Assembly (NCBI GenBank): GCA_010672785.1
Contig: JAAHFX010000009.1
Location: 338,516 to 402,515, forward strand
Length of the DNA stretch: 64,000 nucleotides
Source of the DNA: Sphaerospermopsis sp. SIO1G1
GTDB taxonomy: Bacteria > Cyanobacteriota > Cyanobacteriia > Cyanobacteriales > Nostocaceae
Direction: 5' to 3'
Below the pieces are notes generated by a model. That model had not been told where the DNA came from, did not search any database, and saw nothing but the letters and a program-made list of their open reading frames with translations. The translations under genes and the position numbers were made by a program. Within the stretch, counting starts at the first letter, position 1, and each line of letters begins with the position of its first letter. Below, one piece after another: positions 43,668 through 54,066 of this stretch.

Positions 43668-44447
43668 TTAAGCAGCAATTGCAGCTACCAAAAATAGGCT
43701 ATCTACTAAAATCGTACTCAAAACTGCGCCACTGAAAGCATACCAATGACGTTGTTGTTTCCCTAGGGATAATAGTCCTACTGTTAATAATGCCAGTGCT
43801 AGTACAATTGCCCAGCTTTCTCCCCAAGGTGTTTGCACTTGAGCTAAAGCATTTTTTAAGATTTGTGAAGCTCCTTGAGTATCCGTTCTCATAATTTGTC
43901 GCCAGTAGGGTAATAAATCTACAAGGTAAAAATACAAATCAGTTAAAACAGTACCGAACAGAGAACCCAAATAGAACCAATTTCCGACCTTACCCCAGTT
44001 TCTGGACAGACACCAAATAGCAAAGGGTAAACCAATAGACTCTACAGGTAAATGGAACAAAGGTTCCCAACGTAACCAACCCCAATAAATAGCACCTGTG
44101 AGCCAACTCCAGCTAAAGCCTAATAGTAAGTCTCCCCATAAATAGGTTTGAGGACGCGACATTAATTTTAAACTCAGCCAAATCCAAAACCCTGTGATCC
44201 CTAAACTCAAACTTGGTAGCGATCGCACTAGAGGCGCTTCTATAAATACTGGAACAGAGACTAAAAACACTGCTGCTGCAAATATCAACCAACTCTGTCG
44301 AACCTTCCTGGTGCTTGGTAGAGAAGGCGATAGGGTAAGTGTAGACTCTAATTTTTTAATGCCTACGTGCTGAGTGCTAGTAGGTTTTAGATTAGTTTCT
44401 ATAGAAGAGTTTGCTGTAGTGTAGGATGACAACGTATGATTAATCAA
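43668..44447 (-). CDS. DUF3120 membrane protein
   Basis: A cyanobacterial membrane protein of about 259 residues. After a polar N-terminus of about 50 residues come about seven hydrophobic segments (starting near SWLIFAAAVFLVSVPVF), with a Trp-rich block FSWSWLTGAIYWGWLRWEPL, then VESIGLPFAIW, and YLVDLLPYWRQIM. The pattern matches DUF3120, a family of unknown function seen almost only in oxygenic phototrophs. The start codon is uncertain: the first candidate is a TTG at 44447 without a ribosome-binding site, and no ATG lies before the first membrane segment. Position between psbU and uppP gives no functional hint. Confidence 0.8.
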   Translation of the reverse strand: MINHTLSSYTTANSSIETNLKPTSTQHVGIKKLESTLTLSPSLPSTRKVRQSWLIFAAAVFLVSVPVFIEAPLVRSLPSLSLGITGFWIWLSLKLMSRPQTYLWGDLLLGFSWSWLTGAIYWGWLRWEPLFHLPVESIGLPFAIWCLSRNWGKVGNWFYLGSLFGTVLTDLYFYLVDLLPYWRQIMRTDTQGASQILKNALAQVQTPWGESWAIVLALALLTVGLLSLGKQQRHWYAFSGAVLSTILVDSLFLVAAIAA

Positions 44448-44880
44448 AATTTTTAATATTTGTTACTAAACTTTACTTATCTACAATATCACACCGTTAA
44501 ATCCCCCCCAGGGGCATTTTGATTATACATGAGTTAGTGATCATTTAGTAACTAGTACCGCTTCACGGAAGTCAAAAGTCAGTGGTTGTGCAAAATGAGG
44601 GAACAGGGTGCAGGGTGCAGAGAGCAGGGTGCAGGGTGCATGGAGAAAATTGTCATTGTGGTGACAGAGATTGTGCTAATGTACTTATGGTCAGTGGATA
44701 AAATGAGGCTTTTGATGCTTTCCTGATGTTAGATTGAGAGTATTAAAGAGTTAATTTTCCCCTCACCCCAACTCCCCCTCACACACCTATCTCCAAAATC
44801 TTTTCCAGAAAACACCTCATAATCATGGATTAAGTTAAATAATTTGCTAGAATTACGAATCCATTTTGGGAGTATAGTTA
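44448..44880. other. 433-bp divergent gap between DUF3120 and uppP
   Basis: Contains a GCAGGGT heptamer run (44600-44640, GTGCAGGGTGCAGAGAGCAGG type) and otherwise AT-rich sequence. No gene is seen. It must hold the promoters of both flanking genes. Confidence 0.5.
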
Positions 44881-45789
44881 ATGACCACAATTTTAGAACT
44901 ATGTAGTATAAATTTACTATCATCTCCACTGCTAACCGTGTCAGAAAATGCAGAGACACTGACCCCGGAATGGCTGCAAGCATTTATATTAGGTATTGTG
45001 CAAGGAATTACGGAATTTTTGCCCATCAGCAGCACAGCACATTTACTAATTTTTACCAGAGTATTTGGTTGGCAAGAACTAGGAGCAAAAGACTTTGTAG
45101 ATGCGATTCAATTTGGTAGTGTCATCGCCATATTATGGTATTTCAGGGATTTAATTACTACTATTGTTAAAGGAGCAATCACAGCATTTCAATCCAAAGA
45201 CTGGGAAAACGAAGAATGGAAAATTATGGTAGGAATTGCCGTTGGTACAATGCCAGCTTTGATTTTTGGTTTTTTCTTAAAAGATGTTTTACCTGATAGT
45301 GCCTTAATTATTGCTATAATGTCAGTCATCATGGCAATATTACTTGGATTAGCTGAAAAAATAGGTACTCGAAAACGTGGTTTTGATCGCTTGCAAATTA
45401 AGGACGGTATTCTAGTAGGATTAGGACAAACTTTAGCCTTAATTCCCGGAACTTCTCGTTCTGGTTCAACCTTAACAACATCACTATTTTTGGGTTTAGA
45501 ACGTGATACAGCCGCCAAGTTTTCATTTTTGTTAGGTTTTCCCACCCTCACTGTAGCTACCTTATATAAAAGTCTGAGAATCTTCCAAGATTTTCAAGCA
45601 GGACAATTACCAGATAACATAGTTTTACTGTTAGTAATTGGCATTGTTTCCACATTTATTTTTTCTTATCTATCAATTGCATTTTTAATTCGCTATTTAC
45701 AAACTAAAAATACCTTTGTATTTGTTTGGTATAGACTAGCTTTTGGTATAGCGATTTTAGTGGCGATCGCTAACGGTTGGCAAGGGTAA
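44881..45789 (+). CDS. uppP: Undecaprenyl-diphosphatase UppP (BacA family)
   Basis: Recycles undecaprenyl pyrophosphate to the monophosphate carrier for peptidoglycan synthesis; it gives low-level bacitracin resistance when overproduced. The 302-residue membrane protein has the two family motifs: GIVQGITEFLPISSTAH (near 38-54, with the catalytic Glu) and PGTSRSGSTLTT (near 186-197, with the catalytic Arg). About eight membrane segments are predicted. The first 25 or so residues before TPEWLQAFILG are not conserved, so the true start may be downstream of the ATG at 44881. A heptamer array fills the 154 bp to the next gene on the same strand. Confidence 0.95.
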   Translation: MTTILELCSINLLSSPLLTVSENAETLTPEWLQAFILGIVQGITEFLPISSTAHLLIFTRVFGWQELGAKDFVDAIQFGSVIAILWYFRDLITTIVKGAITAFQSKDWENEEWKIMVGIAVGTMPALIFGFFLKDVLPDSALIIAIMSVIMAILLGLAEKIGTRKRGFDRLQIKDGILVGLGQTLALIPGTSRSGSTLTTSLFLGLERDTAAKFSFLLGFPTLTVATLYKSLRIFQDFQAGQLPDNIVLLLVIGIVSTFIFSYLSIAFLIRYLQTKNTFVFVWYRLAFGIAILVAIANGWQG

Positions 45790-45790
45790 A

Positions 45791-45938
45791 TCAGTTATCA
45801 GTTGTCAGTTATCAGTTATCAGTTATCAGTTATCAGTTATCAGTTATCAGTTGTCACCAATCACCAATCACCATTCACCAGTCACCATTCACCATTCACC
45901 ATTCACCATTCACCATTCACCATTCACCATTCACCATT
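45791..45938 (+). repeat. Two abutting heptamer arrays, TCAGTTA x9 and CACCATT x12
   Basis: Nine units of TCAGTTA/G (45791-45853, the complement of TAACTGA) are followed after one base by twelve units of CACCANT (45855-45938). A thirteenth partial unit, CACCAAT, overlaps the ATG at 45944 of the next gene. No Shine-Dalgarno is present. Confidence 0.95.
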
Positions 45939-45943
45939 CACCA

Positions 45944-47266
45944 ATGATTATTAATCCTGCAAAAATTACTAAAGTTATGCCTGAATCAATTGCAGAAGAA
46001 ATTGGTTTTGAACCTGGTGATGCAATTGTGGCGATTAATGGTACTCAACCTAGAGATTTAATTGATTATCAGTTTTTGTGTGCAGATGAAATTTTAGAAT
46101 TAGAAGTATTAGATACACTTGGTAAAACCCATCATCTTGAAATTGAAAAAGATTATGATGATGACTTAGGCTTAGAGTTTGAAACAGCCTTATTTGATGG
46201 TTTAATTCAGTGTAATAATCACTGTCCATTTTGCTTCATTGATCAACAACCACCAGGGAAAAGATCGAGTTTATATTTTAAAGATGATGATTATCGTCTG
46301 AGTTTTTTATATGGTTCTTATTTAACCTTAACGAACTTACCAGCAAAAGAGTGGCAGCGTATAGAACAAATGCGGTTATCACCTCTCTATGTATCTGTTC
46401 ATGCAACAGAACCTGAAGTGAGAATTAGACTCTTAAAAAATCAACGTGCAGGACAGATATTAGAACAAATTAAATGGTTTCAAGACAGACGTTTACAAAT
46501 TCACGCCCAAGTAGTCGTTTGTCCTGGTATTAATGATGGTAAGCATTTGGAAACAACCCTCAGAGATTTAACATATTTTCACACAGGAAATATACCAGCA
46601 GTTGCCTCAATAGCAGTTGTTCCCGTGGGTTTAACAAAGTTTCGCCCCCAAGAAGATGAACTTGTACCTGTAACTAGAGAAAAAGCCAAAGAAGTGATAT
46701 CCCAAGTTAAATTACTCTGTCAAGAATTTCAACAGAAATTTAACTCTCATGTAGCCTGGTTAGCAGATGAATGGTTTTTAATAGCTGGGGAAGAATTACC
46801 CAGTGAAACAGAATATGAAGAATATCCTCAAATTGCCAATGGTGTAGGTTCAATTCGCTTATTTATTCAAGAGTTTACTCATGTAGCTCAAGAATTATTA
46901 CCAGCCAAAATATCATCTCCTAAAAAGTTAACTTGGGTAGTTGGTAATGCAGTAGAAATAGCTTTTAAACCATTAGTAGAACAGTTGAATAAAGTAGAAG
47001 GTTTAGAAGTGAATATGCGAGCCTTATCTAGTAATTATTGGGGGCAAAGTATCAGTGTAACAGGATTATTAACCGGGCATGATTTATTATTTCATCTCCA
47101 AGGAGAAAACTTAGGTGATGGAATTTTATTACCAAGTGTGATGTTAAAACATGGAGAGTTAATATTTTTGGACGATATGGGTGTCACGGAAGTATCTGAA
47201 CAACTAAATACCGTAATATTACCAGTGGCAGGAGTCGAAGATTTAATTAATACTTGTTGTCAGTAA
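45944..47266 (+). CDS. TIGR03279-type cyanobacterial radical-SAM/FeS protein (DUF512)
   Basis: A protein of about 440 residues conserved in cyanobacteria. A PDZ-like N-terminus (INPAKITKVMPESIAEEIGF, then EPGDAIVAINGTQPRDLIDYQ read in parts) precedes an iron-sulfur block with C-NNH-C-PF-C near residue 90, followed by DDDYRLSFLYGSYLTLTNL, VSVHATEPEVR and VVCPGINDG, all hallmarks of the DUF512/radical-SAM-like family. The C-terminal part is the DUF512 domain. The reaction is not known to me. The ATG at 45944 is chosen because the longer frame upstream is only translated heptamer repeat. Its stop is followed by about 250 bp without features. Confidence 0.88.
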   Translation: MIINPAKITKVMPESIAEEIGFEPGDAIVAINGTQPRDLIDYQFLCADEILELEVLDTLGKTHHLEIEKDYDDDLGLEFETALFDGLIQCNNHCPFCFIDQQPPGKRSSLYFKDDDYRLSFLYGSYLTLTNLPAKEWQRIEQMRLSPLYVSVHATEPEVRIRLLKNQRAGQILEQIKWFQDRRLQIHAQVVVCPGINDGKHLETTLRDLTYFHTGNIPAVASIAVVPVGLTKFRPQEDELVPVTREKAKEVISQVKLLCQEFQQKFNSHVAWLADEWFLIAGEELPSETEYEEYPQIANGVGSIRLFIQEFTHVAQELLPAKISSPKKLTWVVGNAVEIAFKPLVEQLNKVEGLEVNMRALSSNYWGQSISVTGLLTGHDLLFHLQGENLGDGILLPSVMLKHGELIFLDDMGVTEVSEQLNTVILPVAGVEDLINTCCQ

Positions 47267-47514
47267 AGAGTTAACGGTGATCACCTACTAGGTTGTACTG
47301 CTTACTATTTACTGTTGACTGTTCGATTTTAAACAGTTGTTAAATTGCCATTAGTGTCAACTTCAGGTAATGTCTGTATCCCCCAAGAAACTAAATCTTG
47401 CTCATAGCGAAAGTCATCTCAAGATGCTCAACACCAGTGAGTGTGGAAACTAATAGAACAGCCATATTTACCCTCAGTTGACACCAGTGGTTAAATTGCA
47501 TATTAGCAATTACC

Positions 47515-49554
47515 ATGAATAACAAGATTAACATTCCAAATCAAATCACATTTAGACTATTTAGTTGCCTATGTTTAAATGTGAACTTATTGATAATTAA
47601 TATTTGGGGAGTCTCTCCAGTCTATGCAGATAATAAACTAGAAGTATCTCATGTAATTACAAATCAAGATCATCACCAAACACTAAACATTAACCCTTTC
47701 GCTATCAATAAACCTCAAATTACAAGACAAAATTTTCAACAAGACATTGACTTACTACAAAGAAAATATAAACTTGATGTTATTTCTACTTCTAATCAAC
47801 CCATTAGTCGTAAACAAGCAATAGCTTTACAACGAGAATTAGAAAACTTAATTGGTAGAGTTGAAAGTGCTTATTTAGCTGCTGCTGTTAATCGTAGTCA
47901 AAAAAATCAATCTAGTCGTAGAAATGTTAAATCATCTCAACCAACAACAAATTCTAGTTTCAATGAAACTTTAGCCAAAGCTAGAGAAGTAGTCAAAAAT
48001 ATCCCAGTTTTAATTGCCAAAAAAGAATATGCCTTAGTACGTCAGCAGTTGTTAGAAACAAAGTTAAACCTGTGGCAAAAATTTCCAATTGATCAGCGGG
48101 TAGCTCAACCAGAAACTCGTGCTGTGTGGTTAGATAGAGAAACAATAGTTAACGCCAAAAATGAAGCAGGATTAGCAAAAGTTTTTGACCGATTGGAACA
48201 AGCAGGAATTAACACAGTATTTTTTGAAACTGTAAACGCCAGTTATACTATTTATCCTAGTCAAATTGCCCCAGCACAAAATCCTTTAATTAAAAATTGG
48301 GACCCTTTAAAATCAGCAGTAAAATTAGCTCATACTAGAGGGATGGAATTACACGCCTGGGTGTGGGTATTTGCGGCTGGTAATACTAGTCATAATCAAA
48401 TTATCGGTATTGATGATAACTATCCAGGTCCGGTTTTAGAAGCTAATCCTGATTGGGCAAACTATGATCACAGGGGTAAAATGATCCCCATTGGTCAAAA
48501 TAAACCTTTTCTAGATCCGGCTCATCCTCAAGTGAGAAAATATCTATTAAATTTGTATAGCGAGATTATTAATCGTTATCAAGTTGATGGATTACAACTA
48601 GACTATATTCGTTATCCTTTTCAAAATCCTTTTGTAAATAGAACCTATGGTTATGGTAAAGCCGCAAGGGAAAAATTTAAACAGGAAACTAATGTAGATC
48701 CGATTAATATTAGTCCCCGTCAGAGGCAGTTGTGGCAAAAATGGACAGCCTTTCGGACAGAACAAATTAATAGTTTTGTCGCAGAAGTAGCCCAGTTATT
48801 AAGAAAAAAGAATCCAAGTTTAATCTTATCTGTAGCTGTTTTTCCTTTACCAGAATATGAACGAGTTCAAAAAATTCAACAGCATTGGGAAGTATGGGCC
48901 AGAAGAGGAGATGTAGATTTAATTGTACCCATGACCTATGCTTTGGATACTCGCCGCTTTCAAAAATTAGCTCAACCTTGGATTAATTCTCGTAAATTGG
49001 GTTCTACTTTATTAGTTCCTGGAATTCGTTTATTGTCTTTACCTACCTTGGGTGCATTTGATCAATTACAATTATTAAGAGATTTACCTGTAAGTGGTTA
49101 TGCTTTATTTGCAGTAGATAACTTTAATGATGAATTAGATCAAATGTTGGCAAGCACTCAAGGTAGAATCAGACGTTCCTATGTTCAACCTATTCCCCAA
49201 CGTCAACCCTTTAGAACAGCAGCTTTTCGCTACGCTGCTTTACGTCAGGAGTGGCTATTGTTAATAGACAATGATCGTACATTTATCAATTCCACAACTG
49301 CTAGGATTGATTTTAAAAATCACTCTCAAAAACTACAAAATGCGTTAAACCAACTAGCAGCTTTACCTTCTGTTAGTAATTTTATCAGTGCCAGAGCAGA
49401 ACTGGTTCGGTTTAAAACTAATTTTAATAGTTTAATGACTTCAGTGGACAAAACTAACCCTTATCGAGTGAAAGTATGGGAAAATAAACTACTGACTATT
49501 GAAAGATTACTACGCTATGGAGAAAGGAAAGTTTTAAACAGTGGTTCTAAGTAG
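47515..49554 (+). CDS. Family 10-like glycosyl hydrolase (GHL10, DUF187), exported
   Basis: A 679-residue protein with a signal peptide (about 1-39, ending VYA), a charged helical region (about 60-200), then a TIM-barrel hydrolase domain (about 200-530). Recognisable blocks are ETRAVWLDRETIVNAK, GINTVFFETVNASYTIYPS, GMELHAWVWVFAAGN, and YQVDGLQLDYIRYPF, with the Asp/Tyr/Arg pattern of the GHL10 group (DUF187). Such proteins are thought to act on extracellular polysaccharides or peptidoglycan. The C-terminal helical region (about 560-679) is family-specific. It is probably periplasmic or cell-surface. The substrate is not predictable here. Monocistronic. Confidence 0.88.
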   Translation: MNNKINIPNQITFRLFSCLCLNVNLLIINIWGVSPVYADNKLEVSHVITNQDHHQTLNINPFAINKPQITRQNFQQDIDLLQRKYKLDVISTSNQPISRKQAIALQRELENLIGRVESAYLAAAVNRSQKNQSSRRNVKSSQPTTNSSFNETLAKAREVVKNIPVLIAKKEYALVRQQLLETKLNLWQKFPIDQRVAQPETRAVWLDRETIVNAKNEAGLAKVFDRLEQAGINTVFFETVNASYTIYPSQIAPAQNPLIKNWDPLKSAVKLAHTRGMELHAWVWVFAAGNTSHNQIIGIDDNYPGPVLEANPDWANYDHRGKMIPIGQNKPFLDPAHPQVRKYLLNLYSEIINRYQVDGLQLDYIRYPFQNPFVNRTYGYGKAAREKFKQETNVDPINISPRQRQLWQKWTAFRTEQINSFVAEVAQLLRKKNPSLILSVAVFPLPEYERVQKIQQHWEVWARRGDVDLIVPMTYALDTRRFQKLAQPWINSRKLGSTLLVPGIRLLSLPTLGAFDQLQLLRDLPVSGYALFAVDNFNDELDQMLASTQGRIRRSYVQPIPQRQPFRTAAFRYAALRQEWLLLIDNDRTFINSTTARIDFKNHSQKLQNALNQLAALPSVSNFISARAELVRFKTNFNSLMTSVDKTNPYRVKVWENKLLTIERLLRYGERKVLNSGSK

Positions 49555-49651
49555 ATAGGCGTTAAAAATTGTCGTTATAATCAGGCAGAGTGCAGGAGGA
49601 AAGAGATTTGTAGCCTTGTTTACTTTTCGTTACATAATATCGAATTATCAC

Positions 49652-49743
49652 ATGACTTACGCAAAACCTAGTTCAAAGACTGTCATTGCGACGTGAGGAA
49701 GCAATCTCCAACCCAGACATTTTGTAAAAATACGTAAGTCCTA
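49652..49743. mobile_element. Family D MITE-like element, copy 3
   Basis: 92 bp with ends TGACTTACGCAAAACC and TTTTTACGTATT-type complement (AAAAATACGTAAGTCCTA). The core differs from the other copies: GTCATTGCGACGTGAGGAAG with CAATCTCC, a word known from many bacterial dispersed repeats. Confidence 0.65.
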
Positions 49744-49810
49744 TTAAGCAATGAATTTAGTTATTTATTAATAATAGCAATAGACAGAGTGATGATGAGG
49801 CTATCAAATT

Positions 49811-49930
49811 AAGTACCTGAGCAAAATTAACTGGATATTTTTGGAATAAATAAAAATCTCTATTGCTCTTACCTGTTCCCTATTCCCTGTTCCCTCTCCT
49901 AAAGATGAAATTTATTTTGCACGACTACTT
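49811..49930. mobile_element. Family B MITE-like element upstream of the histidine kinase
   Basis: 120 bp, from AAGTACCTGAGCAAAATTAA to TTTTGCACGACTACTT, with CTTACCTGTTCCCTATTCCC in the core. The ends are nearly perfect inverted repeats. With the family D copy it fills much of the 475-bp gap between the hydrolase and the kinase. Confidence 0.75.
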
Positions 49931-50029
49931 ATTAAACCTAAACATCCATAAACTGAAAAAACTGTTAACTATAACTCCTGATTTCTGATTAATTTTTGAA
50001 ACCCTAATTATTTAGGAGTTAAAAAAAAT

Positions 50030-53000
50030 ATGCTCTACCCTAACTGTCTGAATATAGAAAATTTAGAAACAATCATTGACAATTCACCACTGATATTTAC
50101 ACCAGATGCAAACATCTTAGAAGTAATTGCCATGATGGCTAAATCTGCTAAAGGTGTATTAGTAAAATCAGATGCACAGTTATTAGGATATCTCACCCAG
50201 CAAAACATCATAGAACTAATTGCCTCTAATAGAGAACTGAAAAATACCCCCATCACAGAAGTTATGCAAACTCCAGTGATGCAGATCAAACTAGCTCCAG
50301 AAAGTGACTTAGAAACATTAATATCCCAGTTACATGATAAGCAAATTAAATTATGGGCAGTATTAGATCAGCAAGATAAACTCAAAGGAACAATTAGTCC
50401 AGATAGTATTTATGAGGCAATATTACCAACTCAAAAAACTATTCATAACCAGGAAGTGATAGGGATGTTGGGCATTAGAGAAAATGTCACAGAAACCAGG
50501 CGATCGCAAACTGCATTAGAAACAAGTGAACAAAGTTTTCAATGTCTAGCTAAATCAATTACCCTACAGGAAGCTGAACAAAAATATCAAAACATTAATA
50601 CAGTTTCCTCAGTTGGTATTTTTCGTTGTAATCCTCAAGGAAATTGTATCTATGTTAATGATTACTGGCTAAAAATTACAGGTTTGGAAGTATCCTCAGC
50701 GATGGGTTTAGGTTGGATAGAAGCACTACATCCTGAAGACAAAGAAAGGGTAATTCAAGAATTTAGATTAGCTGTAGATGAAAATCTTCCTTTTAAATCA
50801 GAATATAGATTAGTACATACTGATAATCATCATACTTGGGTTTTAGGACAAGCTATTCCAGAATTCATCGCAGATGAAAAAGTAATTAGTTATATAGGTA
50901 CATTTATAGATATTACAGATTGTAAAAAAGGACAACTAGAACTAGCAGAAAAAGTTAAATTAGCTAATCTCAGGGCGACAATTGATACTATTGTGAACCA
51001 ATCAGAAAATTTAATCACCATGATGGGTGGTTGCACAGATACCTTGGTTGCACATTTAGGAGTTGCTTTTGCACGAATTTGGACATTAAACCCAGAATAC
51101 AAAATTCTCGAACTGCAAGTAAGTTCTGGTATGTATACTCATGTCAACGGTTGTCATAGTCATATTGCTATCGGTAGGCAAAAAGTAGGTTTAATCGCTG
51201 CAAAGGGTAAGCCTGACTATAGCAACTTCTTGCTAGATGATCCTGACTTCAATGACAAAGAATGGGTAAAACGGGAAGGAATGAAATCTTTTGCTGGTTA
51301 TCCATTAATTTTGGCAGGGAAAACCATCGGAGTCATAGCCATGTTTTCCCAACAACCAATGACTGAAACCACTTTTACAGCTTTGGGTGTAGTTGCCAAT
51401 GAAATAGCAATTGGTATTAAGCGTAAACAAACAGAAGCAGCACTAAAAAAAAGCGAAGAACGTTTCCGTAATTTGGTAGAAACCACCAGTGATTGTATTT
51501 GGGAAATGGACGAAAATTATGCTTATACATACATCAGTCCCAAAATTACAGAAATTTTAGGTTATAAATATCAAGAATTGCTGGGGAAAACAGTTTTCGA
51601 TTTAATGCCACCAATAGAAGCAAAAATTTTTCAGGAGACTTTAAAAACCATTTTCAGGAAAAATCAATCTTTTAAATGCCTAGAAACAATTAATCTGCAC
51701 AAAAATGGCAACTTAGTATTTTTAGAAACTAGCGGCATTCCCATTTTTAATGCCAAAGATAAATTTGTAGGCTATCGAGGTATTGCTAGAGATATTACCA
51801 CTCGTAAACAAGAAGCCGCAATATTAAGAGATACTCAAAACAGATTACAGGCGATTTTAGATAACTTACCAGCTATTTTATATGTATTAGATACAGAAAA
51901 TAGATACTTGTTAATTAATCAAGAATTTGAAAAAATATTCCACATCAGTCAATATCAGATAGTTGGTAAAAATATTAAAGATATTTGGCCACAAGAAGTA
52001 GCTGCAAAATTTATCCATGATAATCTCAAAATTATAGCTGGTAATATTCCTAGAAGAGTTGAAGAATTTGTTCCTCTTGAGGATGGAACACATACATATT
52101 TATCAATTAAATTTCCGTTAAAAAATAAAGATGGAATTAATTATGCTCTTTGTGCAATTTCTACAGATATCACAGAAAGAAAACTGGTAGAAAAATCTTT
52201 ACAGAGATTACATAAAGCCATTGAAAGTACTGGTGATGGCATCAGTATTACAGATATTTCTGGTCAAGCTATTTATGTTAATCCAGCTTTTATAGACATA
52301 TTTGATTATACAGAAAGTCAATTAAATAGTAGTGGTGGTATAGAAGCTAACTTCCTGAATAAAAATTTATTTAAAATCATTTTTGATACTGTGCAAAAAG
52401 GCCAATCTTGGCGTGGGGAAGTAGCCATGATAACCAAGAATGGTGAAAATTTACAAATTGACTTACGCACGGATGCCATCAGAGATATTGATGGGAAAAT
52501 AGTCTCTTTTGTCAGTATATATACAGATATTACTCAGAAAAAAATTATTGAAGAAGGGTTAAGATTAAGAGATAGAGCAATGGCAGCAACTGGTAACGGA
52601 GTAGTTATTGCTGATGTTACTAGTCCAGGTAAGTCAGTAATTATATATGTTAATCCTGCCTTTGAAAACATTACAGGTTACACAGCTACAGAAGTATTAG
52701 GTCAAAATTTTCCTGTTGTTAGAGACGTTGAACTTAATCAAAAATCTCTATCTCAACTCAAAAAAGCAATGGAAACTGGAAAAAACTGCACAGTGATTTT
52801 GCGTAATTATAATGATAATCATACTCAAGATAGTAACTTATTTTGGCATGAATTAAGTATCTCTCCGGTATATGATGTGTATGGTTCACTGACACATTAT
52901 ATTGGTATTCAAAGTGATATCACTGAACATAAACTAACAGAAACTGAATTATTGGCTAGTCAACAAAGATTGCAATATCTTCTGACTGCCAGCCCAGCAG

Positions 53001-54052
53001 TAATTTATACTAGAAAGTCTGGTGAAGATTTTGGTGCTATTTTCATCAGTGATAACATTAAAGTTATGATGGGTTATCAAGCAGAGGAATTTTTAAGAAA
53101 TTCAGAATTTTGGTACAGTCATATTCATCCTGAGGATTTACCATCAGTCATTCAAGAGTTATCAAAAGTCTTAGAACAAGACGACTACAGCTTAGAATAT
53201 CGCTTTTTACACCAAGACGGTAATTATCGTTGGGTATATGATCAAGGAAAAGTAGTATGGGATGGATTTGGTAATCCTTTAGAATTGGTTGGTTACTGGG
53301 CAGATATTACAAATCGTAAACAGTTAGAACAAGAACTAATCATCGCATTGGAGAAAGAGAAAGAACTCAATGAGTTAAAATCCCGCTTCATCTCCATGAC
53401 TTCCCATGAATTCCGTACCCCTTTAAGTACCATTCTTTCATCTGCGGAATTATTAGAACACTATCGTCATAAATGGAGTGAAGATAAGCAATTAACTCAT
53501 TTACGCAGGATAGAAACTGCCGTTCACAGAATGACAGAAATGCTAGATGACATCTTGGTTAGTGGTAAAGCAGAAGCTGGCAAATTGGAGTATAGACCGA
53601 TACCATTCGATTTAATTATATATTGCCATAAATTGGTAGATGAACTCCAGTTAAATCTCAGAAACCAGTCTGGTATTTGTTTCAAGACAGAAGAAAAATC
53701 TATACCCTGCTATATGGATCAGAAATTATTGGGACATATTCTGATCAATTTACTCTCTAATGCTGTTAAATATTCTGCGGATAATACTATAGTTAAATTT
53801 ACATTATTTTGTCATAATCAACAAGTTATCTTTGAAATTGAAGATCAGGGAATTGGTATTCCTCCAGAAGATTTACAATATTTATTTGAATCTTTTTATC
53901 GTGCTAGAAATGTTGGTAATATCTTGGGGACTGGATTAGGTCTAGCAATTGTTAAAAAATGTGTTGATATATATCAAGGAGAAATTAATGTCCTTAGTAA
54001 TGTGGGAGTAGGTACAAAGTTTACTGTTAAAATTCCTTTAAAAAAATCTTAA
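50030..54052 (+). CDS. Hybrid-sensor histidine kinase: CBS pair, PAS, GAF, multiple PAS, HisKA-HATPase
   Basis: A 1340-residue soluble sensor kinase. Domains: two CBS motifs (about 10-130; adenosine-nucleotide binding is common), PAS/PAC (about 185-300), GAF (about 310-470; GCTDTLVAHLGVAFARIW), five further PAS/PAC modules (about 480-1105), then HisKA with His1126 in SHEFRTPLS and HATPase with LINLLSNAVKYS, DQGIGIPPED and GTGLGLAIVKK. It has no membrane segment, so it senses cytoplasmic cues such as light, redox or nucleotides through cofactors that cannot be assigned here. The GAF lacks a bilin-binding Cys-His. AGGAG at 50014-50018 supports the ATG. The response-regulator gene starts 14 bases downstream, so the two form a pair. 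Confidence 0.93.
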   Translation: MLYPNCLNIENLETIIDNSPLIFTPDANILEVIAMMAKSAKGVLVKSDAQLLGYLTQQNIIELIASNRELKNTPITEVMQTPVMQIKLAPESDLETLISQLHDKQIKLWAVLDQQDKLKGTISPDSIYEAILPTQKTIHNQEVIGMLGIRENVTETRRSQTALETSEQSFQCLAKSITLQEAEQKYQNINTVSSVGIFRCNPQGNCIYVNDYWLKITGLEVSSAMGLGWIEALHPEDKERVIQEFRLAVDENLPFKSEYRLVHTDNHHTWVLGQAIPEFIADEKVISYIGTFIDITDCKKGQLELAEKVKLANLRATIDTIVNQSENLITMMGGCTDTLVAHLGVAFARIWTLNPEYKILELQVSSGMYTHVNGCHSHIAIGRQKVGLIAAKGKPDYSNFLLDDPDFNDKEWVKREGMKSFAGYPLILAGKTIGVIAMFSQQPMTETTFTALGVVANEIAIGIKRKQTEAALKKSEERFRNLVETTSDCIWEMDENYAYTYISPKITEILGYKYQELLGKTVFDLMPPIEAKIFQETLKTIFRKNQSFKCLETINLHKNGNLVFLETSGIPIFNAKDKFVGYRGIARDITTRKQEAAILRDTQNRLQAILDNLPAILYVLDTENRYLLINQEFEKIFHISQYQIVGKNIKDIWPQEVAAKFIHDNLKIIAGNIPRRVEEFVPLEDGTHTYLSIKFPLKNKDGINYALCAISTDITERKLVEKSLQRLHKAIESTGDGISITDISGQAIYVNPAFIDIFDYTESQLNSSGGIEANFLNKNLFKIIFDTVQKGQSWRGEVAMITKNGENLQIDLRTDAIRDIDGKIVSFVSIYTDITQKKIIEEGLRLRDRAMAATGNGVVIADVTSPGKSVIIYVNPAFENITGYTATEVLGQNFPVVRDVELNQKSLSQLKKAMETGKNCTVILRNYNDNHTQDSNLFWHELSISPVYDVYGSLTHYIGIQSDITEHKLTETELLASQQRLQYLLTASPAVIYTRKSGEDFGAIFISDNIKVMMGYQAEEFLRNSEFWYSHIHPEDLPSVIQELSKVLEQDDYSLEYRFLHQDGNYRWVYDQGKVVWDGFGNPLELVGYWADITNRKQLEQELIIALEKEKELNELKSRFISMTSHEFRTPLSTILSSAELLEHYRHKWSEDKQLTHLRRIETAVHRMTEMLDDILVSGKAEAGKLEYRPIPFDLIIYCHKLVDELQLNLRNQSGICFKTEEKSIPCYMDQKLLGHILINLLSNAVKYSADNTIVKFTLFCHNQQVIFEIEDQGIGIPPEDLQYLFESFYRARNVGNILGTGLGLAIVKKCVDIYQGEINVLSNVGVGTKFTVKIPLKKS

Positions 54053-54066
54053 TAATGAGGTGAATC

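Noticed and set aside
45851..45943. Longer N-terminus for the TIGR03279-type protein
   Set aside because: The extra 31 residues are translated heptamer repeat from a TTG; the ATG at 45944 starts directly at the conserved domain.
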